Source: FEN-1219 sp964503125
GTDB lineage: Bacteria > Pseudomonadota > Gammaproteobacteria > Steroidobacterales > Rariloculaceae
NCBI GenBank assembly: GCA_964503125.1
Contig: CAZCZE010000032.1
Location: forward strand, 62,001 to 126,000
DNA: 64,000 bases
Reading direction: 5' to 3'
Shown here piece after piece: positions 42,012 to 50,048 of the stretch. The translations under genes and the position numbers were made by a program. A model generated the notes under the pieces. That model saw only the letters and a program-made list of their open reading frames with translations, ran no database searches and was not told the DNA's origin. Each line of letters begins with the position of its first letter. The stretch's first letter is position 1.

Positions 42012-42818
42012 ATGAGAACTCCCATGACGAAGCGAATCTGTATAGCACTCTCGCTGATATGGATCTTGACCGCCCAGGCACAGGATCAGACTGCGGAAGT
42101 CCTGCTATTTGGAGTGTTTCATTTCGCGAATCCTGGTCGTGATGTCGTTCGCGTTGATCAGGTCGACGTATCGACCCCTGCGAATCAGGCGTACCTTGAT
42201 GGGCTTGCGCAGCGCTTATGCGAATTTCGGCCAACAACGATTCTGTCGGAGTTCGATCGCGCCCGCGAGTCTGATATCCAAAAGCAGCTCGATAGCTACA
42301 GTGCGGGCAAATCGGAACTACCCGGAATTAACGAAATCTATCAAATCGGATTTCGCGTGGCCAAGGCTTGTGGGATCGAGAAGATCTACGGCTTTGACGA
42401 AAGCGAAATCGGTTGGGACGCTGAGCCGCTGTTCGAGTACCTCGAGAAATCTGCGCCCGACCTGTTCGTGGCGTTCAACGCTGAAATCACCCGACTGCAG
42501 GCGGCCCAAGCAGCCGCGCATCGAGACCTTGGCCTCAGAGGATTGCTGGTTCGTGCGAACGATCCCGAACAGGACCGGCTGAACAAGGACTTCTATCTGT
42601 TCACGAACGCTGCTGGTGCGGGGCTTGGCTTCGAAGGCGCAGATGCGACCGCCCGCTGGTGGCACAGGAATTTCCGGATGTATGCCAACATTCAACGCTA
42701 CGCGACGGGAGGCGAGCGTGTCTTAGTCGTCGCGGGGCAGGGTCACACGGCAATACTTCGTGACCTGCTAGAGATCGATCGACGCATTAGTGCTCGCGAT
42801 ATTCACGCCTACCTTTAG
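42012..42818 (+). CDS. Exported DUF5694-type protein, possible integron cassette gene
   Basis: A 268 aa protein with a signal peptide (RICIALSLIWILTAQAQ). It reads AEVLLFGVFHFANPGRDVVR, TTILSEFDRARESD, EIYQIGFRVAKACGIEKIYG, and near the end GERVLVVAGQGHTAILRDL. This is the DUF5694 pattern, a TraB/ChaN-like fold of unknown function in which histidines of GxFHF and GxGHT may bind metal. GC is clearly lower than the backbone. An attC-like site lies 59 bases downstream in the same orientation, as expected for an integron gene cassette. A second ATG at 42024 is possible. Confidence 0.75.
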   Translation: MRTPMTKRICIALSLIWILTAQAQDQTAEVLLFGVFHFANPGRDVVRVDQVDVSTPANQAYLDGLAQRLCEFRPTTILSEFDRARESDIQKQLDSYSAGKSELPGINEIYQIGFRVAKACGIEKIYGFDESEIGWDAEPLFEYLEKSAPDLFVAFNAEITRLQAAQAAAHRDLGLRGLLVRANDPEQDRLNKDFYLFTNAAGAGLGFEGADATARWWHRNFRMYANIQRYATGGERVLVVAGQGHTAILRDLLEIDRRISARDIHAYL

Positions 42819-42876
42819 TTTCGACGCAGGCCATCATGCTTAAGGAGGAACAGGTTCTCGGTCACCTGGCGCCGCC

Positions 42877-43002
42877 GCATAACAAGCAGTTGCAGCGGAC
42901 GGTGATACGGCATCGCGGCGACACCGCGAGCGCGCCATTTCATTATGCGCTCGCGGTGCGCTTCACACGACAGCGCGCCGCCGCTGAACTGCGGCGTTAT
43001 AC
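42877..43002 (+). repeat. Integron attC-like recombination site
   Basis: The ends pair as an attC site. GCATAAC (42877-42883) pairs with GTTATAC (42996-43002) with one mismatch. After an unpaired spacer (AA and GGC), GCAGTTGCAGCGG (42886-42898) pairs with CCGCTGAACTGC (42981-42992), leaving one extrahelical base (G42892), the classic orientation mark of attC. An internal 12-bp perfect stem CACCGCGAGCGC (42922-42933) with GCGCTCGCGGTG (42947-42958) folds the middle. Its translation QLQRTV..AAAELRRY is a familiar spurious ORF of such sites. No integrase gene is in the window. Confidence 0.72.
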
Positions 43003-43070
43003 GCTCTTGCGTTCCGTTTGAGGTCGCCTGCTAACATCAGCAGACATTGGGAGCATCACAGGCACTCACC

Positions 43071-43301
43071 ATGTCAGTCTCAATCAAATCGCTTGGCATT
43101 GACCGCCTCGGAGTCGAGGATCGGTTGGCTCTCATTGAGCAAATTTGGGACAGCATCCCGGCGGATAGCGCGGCCGTCCCGCTAACCGACGCCCAACGTG
43201 CTGAGCTCGATCGACGAATCGCAGATCACGAGGCGAATCCGAACGACGTTGTTTCTTGGGACGAAGAAAAGACATCGATTGCTGAACGTCTTAAGCGATG
43301 A
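43071..43301 (+). CDS. Addiction-module antitoxin (RelB/StbD, PF09720-type)
   Basis: A 76 aa protein: VSIKSLGIDRLGVEDRLALI, EQIWDSIP, PLTDAQRAELDRRIADHEAN and SWDEEKTSIAERL. This is the 'addiction module component' family, whose members pair with ParE/RelE toxins and repress their own promoter. I chose ATG 43071, as the family begins at this point; the longer start 43047 adds eight unrelated residues. Its TGA overlaps the toxin ATG (ATGA). It follows the attC-like site, a usual place for toxin-antitoxin cassettes. Confidence 0.82.
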   Translation: MSVSIKSLGIDRLGVEDRLALIEQIWDSIPADSAAVPLTDAQRAELDRRIADHEANPNDVVSWDEEKTSIAERLKR

Positions 43302-43465
43302 CTCGTGCGGTCGTCCTTCGGCGTGCAGCGCGGCGCGAGTTCGACGACGCCGCAGTCTGGTACGAGGAGCGCCGTATTGGTCTCGGCGCAGAGTTCACCG
43401 CGGAGCACAACAACGCGGTGCACCGCACGGCGGCTAGTGGCGGCGTACGCGCACAAGGCCATCGC
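43298..43465 (+). pseudogene. Truncated ParE/RelE toxin with internal deletion
   Basis: The frame starts TRAVVLRRAARREFDDAAVW then YEERRIGLGAEFTAE, the normal first 36 residues of a ParE/RelE toxin. The central part with the catalytic core is then missing. The family's C-terminal strand (LVAAYAHKA) reappears in a different frame at about 43434. An internal deletion with frameshift is the simplest reading. The antitoxin upstream is intact, so this is an orphaned antitoxin. Confidence 0.65.
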
Positions 43466-43549
43466 AATGATCGTCGATAAAGTGCGCGCTGGTGTCGGTC
43501 CGTGGGCCGGCGGTGAACGCGAGCGTTGAGCCTGTAGATGCGTTCCGGC

Positions 43550-45616
43550 CTACTGTGCCGGCTCGACCTCGACGCGGCAGTCGAAGAACGTCGGCGCGCG
43601 GCCGATGTCGGTGAGCACCTGATTGGTGAGCTCGTTGGCGTTCTTGCCGTCGCGCGCGAGCTTCTTCCACCACACGGAGAGCGCCACGACGACGCCGGGG
43701 CGTGCACGGTCCGTGACGCGGGCTTTGAGCGCGAGCGAGCCGCGGTCGTTGAAGACGCGCACGGTCTCGCCATCGGCGATGCCGCGCGCGGCCGCATCGC
43801 GTGGATGAATCTCGAGCTGCGGCTCGCCTTCGACCGGGCGCAGGCTCTTGACGTTGACGAACGTCGAATTCAAGAAGTTGCGCGCCGGAGGCGAGATCAT
43901 CGCGAGCGGGTAGTGCGCGGCGAGCTTCGCGTCGGCGACCTCGTGCGGCGGCACGTAACCGGGCAGCGGATCGACGCCGATCTCGGCGAGCTCGGCCGAA
44001 TAGATCTCGCACTTGCCGCTCTTCGTGCGGAAGTTGCCTGCGGCGAACGGCGCGTAGGTCTGCGGACGGTCGAGACGGCGCCAGCCGGCCTGTTTCAACG
44101 CTTGCCAATCGAACCCGGGCTCCGCGAACGCGACGGCCGCGATCTCGTCGTCGGAGTCGCGGAAACAGGGCTCGTCGAAGCCCATCTTGGCCGCGAGGCG
44201 GCGGAAGATCTCGCTGTTCGGCAGCGCTTCGCCGAGCGGCGCGATCGCGGCGTTGTTGGCGAGCATGTAGAGGTGGCCGTAGGACTTGTGCACGTCCAAG
44301 TGCTCGAGCTGCGTCGTGGCCGGCAGCACGTAGTCGGCGTAGTCGGCCGTGTCCGTCTGGAAGTGCTCGAGCACGACCGTGAAAAGATCCTCGCGCGCGA
44401 AGCCCGCGGCCACGGAACGCGAGTCGGGGGCCACGGCCACAGGGTTGCTGTTGTAGACGATCAACGCCTCGATCGGCGGGTCGGTCTGCTTAAGGTCGCG
44501 GCCGATCGTGCTCATGTTGATCGTGCGCGGCGTGCGGCCGGCGAGCAGGTCGGGGCGATACAGCGCGGCGCCGTTCACGGGGAACTCGCCGCTCGTCGAC
44601 AGCAGGAGGCCGCCCGCTGGGTCGCGCCAATGTCCTGCGAGCGCCGGCAGGCAGGCGATCGCGCGCACGGCGTTGCCGCCGCCGCGAGCGCGCTGCATTC
44701 CGTAGTTGAGGCGGATGGCGGCGGGCTTCACGTGCGCGTAGTCGTGCGCGAGGCTCTCGATCTCGGCGACCGAAATGCCGCAGATCTCGGCGACGCGCTG
44801 CGGCGGGAATTCGCGCGCGCGCGTGAGGAGCGCGTCGGCCCCGAGCGTGTAGCGGCGGATGTAGTCGTCGTCGAGCCAGCCCTCGCGTGTCATGACGTGC
44901 ATGATCCCGAGCGCGAGCGCGGCGTCGGTGCCCGGCAAGAGTGCGATGTGCTCGTGACACTTCTCGGCCGTCAGCGAGCGGTACGGGTCGATCGCGATGA
45001 GCTTGGCGCCGCGGCGTTTCGCCTCTTGGGCGCGGGTCCAAAGGTGCAGGTTCGACGCGATCGCGTTCGTGCCCCAAAAGACGATGAGCTTGGCGTTCTG
45101 GAACTGCTCGATGTCGGTGCCCACCCGCGTGCCGAGCGTGTAGTTCAAAGCCTCGGCGCCCGCCTGCGCGCAGATCGTGCGGTCGAGAAAGCTCGCGCCC
45201 AGGCGATGGAAGAATCGTTGCGCCATCGCTTCGCCCTGCACGAGCCCCATCGTGCCCGCGTAGCTGTACGGGACGATGCGCTCTGGATCGACCGCCGCGA
45301 TGCGCGCAAGGCGCTGCGCGATGTCCGTGAGCGCCTCGTCCCAGCTCACGCGCACGAGCTGCCCGCGGCCCTTCGGCCCGACACGCTTCTGCGGAAACAA
45401 CAACCGGTCGGGGTGGTAGACACGTTCGAGGTAACGAGCCACTTTCGTGCAGAGCTTGCCGGCCGTCGTCGGGTGGGCGGGATCGCCCGTGACCTCGACG
45501 GCCACGCGCCGGCCGCCGCGCATCTCGGTCGTGACGAGCATCGCGCACGTGTCGGGACAGTCGTGCGGACAGGCCGCGCGAACGACGGTGCGCTCCGGTG
45601 CCGGGATTGAGGCCAT
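43550..45616 (-). CDS. Molybdopterin-dependent oxidoreductase (DMSO reductase superfamily)
   Basis: A 688 aa protein without Tat leader, so probably cytoplasmic. The N-terminal [4Fe-4S] motif is C16-P-H-D-C20-P-D-T-C24 with C56 in GKLCTKV. Mo-bis-MGD segments are IVFWGTNAIASNLHLW, KLIAIDPYRSLTAEKCHEHI and LVYNSNPVAVAPDSR-like (ALIVYNSNPVAVAPDS). The C-terminal domain has LEIHPRDAAARGIADGETVR. A cysteine in RTICAQAGAEAL (C149) is at the position of a Mo ligand (inference). It belongs to the stand-alone 'anaerobic dehydrogenase' group with no small subunits alongside. Substrate is unknown. It is divergent from the PQQ dehydrogenase at 45725. Confidence 0.87.
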   Translation of the reverse strand: MASIPAPERTVVRAACPHDCPDTCAMLVTTEMRGGRRVAVEVTGDPAHPTTAGKLCTKVARYLERVYHPDRLLFPQKRVGPKGRGQLVRVSWDEALTDIAQRLARIAAVDPERIVPYSYAGTMGLVQGEAMAQRFFHRLGASFLDRTICAQAGAEALNYTLGTRVGTDIEQFQNAKLIVFWGTNAIASNLHLWTRAQEAKRRGAKLIAIDPYRSLTAEKCHEHIALLPGTDAALALGIMHVMTREGWLDDDYIRRYTLGADALLTRAREFPPQRVAEICGISVAEIESLAHDYAHVKPAAIRLNYGMQRARGGGNAVRAIACLPALAGHWRDPAGGLLLSTSGEFPVNGAALYRPDLLAGRTPRTINMSTIGRDLKQTDPPIEALIVYNSNPVAVAPDSRSVAAGFAREDLFTVVLEHFQTDTADYADYVLPATTQLEHLDVHKSYGHLYMLANNAAIAPLGEALPNSEIFRRLAAKMGFDEPCFRDSDDEIAAVAFAEPGFDWQALKQAGWRRLDRPQTYAPFAAGNFRTKSGKCEIYSAELAEIGVDPLPGYVPPHEVADAKLAAHYPLAMISPPARNFLNSTFVNVKSLRPVEGEPQLEIHPRDAAARGIADGETVRVFNDRGSLALKARVTDRARPGVVVALSVWWKKLARDGKNANELTNQVLTDIGRAPTFFDCRVEVEPAQ

Positions 45617-45724
45617 AGCGCATTCTAAAGAGGTATGGCCGGCCGCTCCAGCGAGTGCTTGGCAACGCCCGCGCGCGATGCGATGCTCGCGCGTCGGTTC
45701 GAGGCAACTGTAAGGAGCACGTCG

Positions 45725-46975
45725 ATGGTCGGGGGAATCTCTTGGGTCCGCGCCGCAGGCTACGTCGCGTCGTGGTCGTTAGTGGCCGCCGCCGCGCAGG
45801 CGCAACAACAGCCCGACCTCGGCGTCGCGCCCGTCAAGCTCGCCGACGTGCCGTACGTCTTCGATACGGCCGAGCAGCACGGTATCCGCGTCTCCGTGGT
45901 CGTGCGCGGCCTGGCCCATCCGTTCAGCCTCGCGTTCCTGCCGAACGGCGACGCCTTGGTCGGTGAGCGCAGCGGTGCGCTGCGGCTCGTCCGCAACGCC
46001 GCGAGCGGCAAGGGCGGGGCGGCGACGCTCGAGGCGCAAACGATCGCCGGCACGCCCGAGCGGTACACGCAGCGGACTAGTGGCTTGCACGACATCGCGC
46101 TCCACCCGCAGTTCGCGCAGAACTCGCTCGTTTACTTCTCGTACAACAAGCTCGGCGAGGTCATTCCGGATTCGAATCCGCCGGGTCGCCGTCAGTCCGC
46201 AATTACGGTGCAGCGTGGCAGGCTCGCGGGCACGGCGTTGACGAACGTCCAAGAGATCTTCATCGGCGAATGGTCCACGGGCTCGAGCGGCTCGCGCCTG
46301 GCGTTCGGCACCGACGGCTTGTTGTATGTCTCGACCGGCGCGCCGTTCGGAATGACGACGGCGCAGGATCCCTCCAGCGTCTACGGCAAGATCCTGCGTC
46401 TGCGCGACGACGGCAAAGCGGCCCCCGACAATCCGTTCGCGAAACAAGCCGGTGCGCGCGCCGAGGTGTTCACCATCGGCCATCGCGACCAACTCGGGCT
46501 CACCGTGCATCCGAACGGCACCGTGCTCGCGGCCGAGCACGGCCCGAACGGCGGCGACGAGGTCAACGCGATCCTGCCGGGCCGCAACTACGGCTGGCCC
46601 ACGTGGACCTACGGCCGCAACTACGACGGCACGCGCCTGTCGGCGATGCCGGTCGTCGACGGCATCGAGCAGCCGCTCGTGCTCTTCCTGCCGTCGATCG
46701 CCCCGACGGGTATTACAATTTACACGGGCGACAAGATTCCCGCGTGGCGTGGCAACCTGTTCGTCGGCAGCGCGCGCATTGGCGAGATTCCGCGCACGGG
46801 CGGCCTCGAGCGCGTCGTGCTCAACGACACGCTCGGCGAAGTGCGCCGCGAGCGCCTGCTCGGCGACCTGCGCCAGCGCATCCGCGACGTGCGCCAAGGC
46901 CCCGACGGTCTGCTCTACGTCATCACCGACGAGGACGACGGTGCACTGCTGCGCATCGAGCCCACGGCGCTGTAG
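45725..46975 (+). CDS. Exported PQQ-dependent sugar dehydrogenase
   Basis: A 416 aa protein with signal peptide (GYVASWSLVAAAAQAQ). Propeller motifs are VVRGLAHPFSLAFLPNGDAL, SGLHDIALHPQFAQN, LAFGTDGLLYVSTG, IGHRDQLGLTVHPNGTVLAA, EHGPNGGDEVNAILPGRNYG and WPTWTYG; these are the PQQ and calcium contacts of the soluble aldose dehydrogenase family. The C-terminal LRQRIRDVRQGPDGLLYV is nearly identical to the partial gene at 1-154. AAGGAG lies 10-15 bases before ATG 45725. It probably passes electrons to an unlinked cytochrome. A small membrane protein gene follows after 27 bases. Confidence 0.88.
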   Translation: MVGGISWVRAAGYVASWSLVAAAAQAQQQPDLGVAPVKLADVPYVFDTAEQHGIRVSVVVRGLAHPFSLAFLPNGDALVGERSGALRLVRNAASGKGGAATLEAQTIAGTPERYTQRTSGLHDIALHPQFAQNSLVYFSYNKLGEVIPDSNPPGRRQSAITVQRGRLAGTALTNVQEIFIGEWSTGSSGSRLAFGTDGLLYVSTGAPFGMTTAQDPSSVYGKILRLRDDGKAAPDNPFAKQAGARAEVFTIGHRDQLGLTVHPNGTVLAAEHGPNGGDEVNAILPGRNYGWPTWTYGRNYDGTRLSAMPVVDGIEQPLVLFLPSIAPTGITIYTGDKIPAWRGNLFVGSARIGEIPRTGGLERVVLNDTLGEVRRERLLGDLRQRIRDVRQGPDGLLYVITDEDDGALLRIEPTAL

Positions 46976-47002
46976 CAGCGCCGTTCTAACGAGGGCTTAC
47001 AC

Positions 47003-47464
47003 ATGACGAACCGTACAGGTTGGCCGCCGAAGCTGGCAGCCGCCGTAGCCGTCATCGTGGGGATATTCCTGTTGCTCGCGGGTGGCGGGCATCTGAGCGC
47101 CATTCTCGACACGAGGGCCGGGCAGCCGTTCGATTACCGTTTCGTCTCTTTGCTCACCACGAGTGGCATCCTCATGGCTCCGGGCGTTGTCGGCATCGCG
47201 ACGAGCTATTGGCTGTGGCACGGACGGACCTGGGCCTACGTGTCTTGCCTATTGTCGACGGGCGCGTTGATGCTCTACCTGGCCCTGCTCCTTTACATGA
47301 AGACCCAGGTCCCCGCGGGCTCCACGGCTGCTGGTGACGAGGTCTACTTCGTCACCGGATTGGCGTCGGTCCAACTCGTCGTGATCGCAAGCGTGTTCTC
47401 GTGGTTGCATCGCGGCCGAGCACGCGAGCCGTCCGCAGTCACGACCCGGCCGAGTTCCGTCTAG
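47003..47464 (+). CDS. Hypothetical four-helix membrane protein
   Basis: A 153 aa protein with hydrophobic segments around residues 12-33 (AAVAVIVGIFLLLAGGGHLS), 48-70, 75-97 and 118-138. No catalytic or binding motif is visible and I cannot assign a family. A GGGHLS segment at the end of TM1 carries the only histidine in a helix edge. It follows the PQQ dehydrogenase by 27 bases, so it may be a membrane component used with it (inference). It overlaps the convergent permease gene by four bases. Confidence 0.6.
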   Translation: MTNRTGWPPKLAAAVAVIVGIFLLLAGGGHLSAILDTRAGQPFDYRFVSLLTTSGILMAPGVVGIATSYWLWHGRTWAYVSCLLSTGALMLYLALLLYMKTQVPAGSTAAGDEVYFVTGLASVQLVVIASVFSWLHRGRAREPSAVTTRPSSV

Positions 47465-48861
47465 CGCATCGTGATGACGGCCGGCCGCTCCGGCGGCGCC
47501 AAGTCGGGCGCCGCGGCGTCCATGGCCGGCGGTTGCCAGCCGAGCATGGCGAGCAGCACGGCGAATCCGATGACGTAGCCGAGCGCTACGTGCCAGCCCT
47601 GCGCGAGCCACTGCGCGGCCGAGCGCGCCTCGGGATGAACGCTCGCCAGCGCGACACCCGCCGACGACCCGAACCAGAGCATCGAGCCGCCGTAGCCGAC
47701 GGCGTAAGCGAGCACTCCCCAATCGTAACCGCCTTGTTTGAGCGCCAGTGCCGTGAGTGGAATGTTGTCGAACAACGACGACAGGAACCCGAGCCCCAAC
47801 GTCGACTGCCACGACGCCGCGGGCAGTTTCTCGACGGGCATCATCGAGGCAGCCAAGACGAGCGCGAGCAGGAAGCAGCTCGTCCGCAGGGCTCCGGGCA
47901 GCCGCCGCCAATCTGGGCGCCGGATCGGCGCCGTCGCCAACAACGCGACCCAAACTGCTGCGCCCAGCACGGGGACACGATCCTGGAGCTCGGGAAACAG
48001 GAGGTTGCAAGTGACGTTGGCCGCGACCGCAGCGCCGAGGATCAGGGCGACGACACCGATTCGCGGCCAGTCGAGCGCAATCGAATCGAGGCCTTGCTTG
48101 ACGATCGGCGCGTGCCGGTATTGCTGGCGCGCGGCGATCAGGCCGCTCACGACGAGCGCCGCGGCGGCGGCCACGTAGGCGTGCAGCACGGCGCTAGGGC
48201 TCACCCCGTCGATCCACATCATTGTCGTCGTCGTGTCGCCGATGACGCTGCCCGAGCCGCCGCCGTTGGCGGCGGCCACGATCGCAGCGAGATAGCCCAG
48301 GTGCACCTTGCCGCGAAACACGCTGCGGGCCATGGCGCCGCCGATGAGAGCGGCGGCGATGTTGTCGAGGAACGCCGAGAGCACGAACACAAGCACCAGC
48401 AGCAAGAATGCGCCGCGCCAATCGCTCGGCAGGATCTTCGGCAGCTCGGCCGGCACGTTGGAGTCTTCGAAGTGCTTCGCGAGCAGCGCGAAGCCGAGCA
48501 GCAGCCCGAGCAGATTGGCGAGCACGACCCACTCGTGAGCCAGGTGCGAGCCCAAGCCGGCGGGCCCTGTGCCCGTGGCGAAGCCCGTGAACGCTAGCTT
48601 GTAGGCGACGATGGCCGCGAGGCCCGCGAGCGCGACCTGCAGCGTGTGGTGATGGAACAGCGCAATACCGGCCAACGTCAGACCGAACAGCACGAAGTCG
48701 AGCGGCGCGCCGAGGGCGACAGCTGCGGCGCCGGCGGCAAACGCGCCCGCGAACAACGCGGGGTGGCGAGCGAAGAGCCGCAACGCGCGGGATCGGCTAC
48801 CCGCGGCGGGGGAACGAACGTGAGGGGCCGCCTCGACGTGCCCGGCGTCGAACGATGTCAC
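47461..48861 (-). CDS. Ion-transporter-superfamily permease (NhaD/CitM/ArsB-like)
   Basis: A 466 aa inner-membrane protein with about 11-12 helices. Two inverted re-entrant motifs are visible: VFVLSAFLDNIAAALIGGAM followed by ANGGGSGSVIGDTTTTMMW, and LGFLSSLFDNIPLTALALKQ followed by GYGGSMLWFGSSAGVAL. The paired '(S)xF(L)DNI' and glycine-rich loops are typical of the IT superfamily (NhaD Na+/H+ antiporters, citrate and arsenite carriers). Which ion it moves cannot be told. It stands alone on the minus strand. Confidence 0.75.
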   Translation of the reverse strand: MTSFDAGHVEAAPHVRSPAAGSRSRALRLFARHPALFAGAFAAGAAAVALGAPLDFVLFGLTLAGIALFHHHTLQVALAGLAAIVAYKLAFTGFATGTGPAGLGSHLAHEWVVLANLLGLLLGFALLAKHFEDSNVPAELPKILPSDWRGAFLLLVLVFVLSAFLDNIAAALIGGAMARSVFRGKVHLGYLAAIVAAANGGGSGSVIGDTTTTMMWIDGVSPSAVLHAYVAAAAALVVSGLIAARQQYRHAPIVKQGLDSIALDWPRIGVVALILGAAVAANVTCNLLFPELQDRVPVLGAAVWVALLATAPIRRPDWRRLPGALRTSCFLLALVLAASMMPVEKLPAASWQSTLGLGFLSSLFDNIPLTALALKQGGYDWGVLAYAVGYGGSMLWFGSSAGVALASVHPEARSAAQWLAQGWHVALGYVIGFAVLLAMLGWQPPAMDAAAPDLAPPERPAVITMR

Positions 48862-49049
48862 GGCTCTTCCTTGAGCACATGTGGCGGCGAGTATGAGCGC
48901 GGCAGCCTGCCGCTGCCGCGACCGAACGCACAGCGTCTAGATAACGTGGGGCACGGCCCGTGCCAAGTTGTTGCCGCAGGGCGACTGGCGCCGCGGGGCG
49001 GCGGTCAACGGCGCGTTTTACAAAGTACGACGACCCGGCTGATCCGGCT

Positions 49050-50018
49050 CTACATCGAGAGGACGACCTTGCCGACCATCGCGTTCGACTCGAAGTATGC
49101 GTGCGCCGCGGCGAGCTCGCCGAACGCGAACACACGGTCGACGACGGGCACGATGCGGCCGTCGGCGAAATAGGGCAGGAAGTCGCGCTCGAATGCGCGC
49201 ACGGTTTTTGCGCGCTCGACAGGCGGGCGCAGCTTGTTGCTGACGCCGAATAGGGTCAGCCGTTTGGCGTGCAGCGCCTCGAGGTCGATCCGTGCCTCGA
49301 GCGTGCGGTCGAGATAGCCGACCGTGGCCAAACGGCCTTCGTAAGCGAGCGACCGGACGCACTCGGCGAACACGGTGCCGCCGACGTTGTTGACGACGAG
49401 GTCGACACCCTTGCCCGCAGTCGCTTTCATCACGGGCTCGTAGAACCCGGCGCCGCGCGTCACGACGCCGACATCGAGCCCGAGCGCGCGGAGTCGCGCG
49501 ATCTTGTCGGCCGAGCCCGACGTGCCAATGACTTGCGCCCCGAGCGCCTTCGCGGCCTGGAGCGAAGCGACGCCGACGCCTGACGACACGCCCGTGACGA
49601 GCAACCACTCGCCGCGCTTAAGATGGCCATGCGTGACGAGCATGTCGTGCGCGACGAGGAACGACAGCGGAATGGCCGCGGCCTGTTCCCACGACAGCCG
49701 GGTGGGGATGCGCAGCGCCTCGCGCGCGTCCATGAGCGCGTACGATGCGAAGCCGCCGACGCAGCGGCCCATGACGCGTTCGCCGAGCGTGAAGCCCGTG
49801 ACGCCGGCGCCCACGGCCGCGATCTCGCCCGCGCATTCGATGCCCGCAGGTTTAGCGCCCGCGCCGCGGGCGCCGTGACCGAGAAGGAGCTCGCCGCGAT
49901 TGAAGCACGTCGCGCGCACCGCGACGAGCAGCTGACCTTCCTTGGGCTCGGGTTGCGCGCCGTCGCGCGGCTCGAGCGCGGCGCCGCGCTCCGTGGGGAC
50001 GACCCAGTAGGACTTCAT
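49050..50018 (-). CDS. Zinc-independent MDR-family quinone oxidoreductase-like protein
   Basis: A 322 aa cytoplasmic protein of the medium-chain dehydrogenase/reductase family. It reads KPAGIECAGEIAAVGAGVTG, FTLGERVMGRCVGGFASYAL, AAAIPLSFLVAHDML, the NADPH site VTGVSSGVGVASLQAAKALG, VNNVGGTVFAECVRSLAYEG and the end FESNAMVGKVVLSM. It has no structural or catalytic zinc cysteines, so it is QOR-like. The MBL hydrolase follows 30 bases upstream on the same strand order (50903-50049 ends before it), so the two are probably cotranscribed. Confidence 0.85.
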   Translation of the reverse strand: MKSYWVVPTERGAALEPRDGAQPEPKEGQLLVAVRATCFNRGELLLGHGARGAGAKPAGIECAGEIAAVGAGVTGFTLGERVMGRCVGGFASYALMDAREALRIPTRLSWEQAAAIPLSFLVAHDMLVTHGHLKRGEWLLVTGVSSGVGVASLQAAKALGAQVIGTSGSADKIARLRALGLDVGVVTRGAGFYEPVMKATAGKGVDLVVNNVGGTVFAECVRSLAYEGRLATVGYLDRTLEARIDLEALHAKRLTLFGVSNKLRPPVERAKTVRAFERDFLPYFADGRIVPVVDRVFAFGELAAAHAYFESNAMVGKVVLSM

Positions 50019-50048
50019 CGCGCAGCCTCGAGGCTGCCGAGCCCGCGG

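Noticed and set aside
42836..43021. 61-codon ORF (QLQRTV...AAAELRRY)
   Set aside because: It is the translation of the attC-like site. The same kind of spurious product is common wherever such sites occur.
43538..45610. 690-codon plus-strand ORF opposite the molybdopterin oxidoreductase
   Set aside because: Antisense shadow of a gene with complete iron-sulfur and Mo-pterin motifs.
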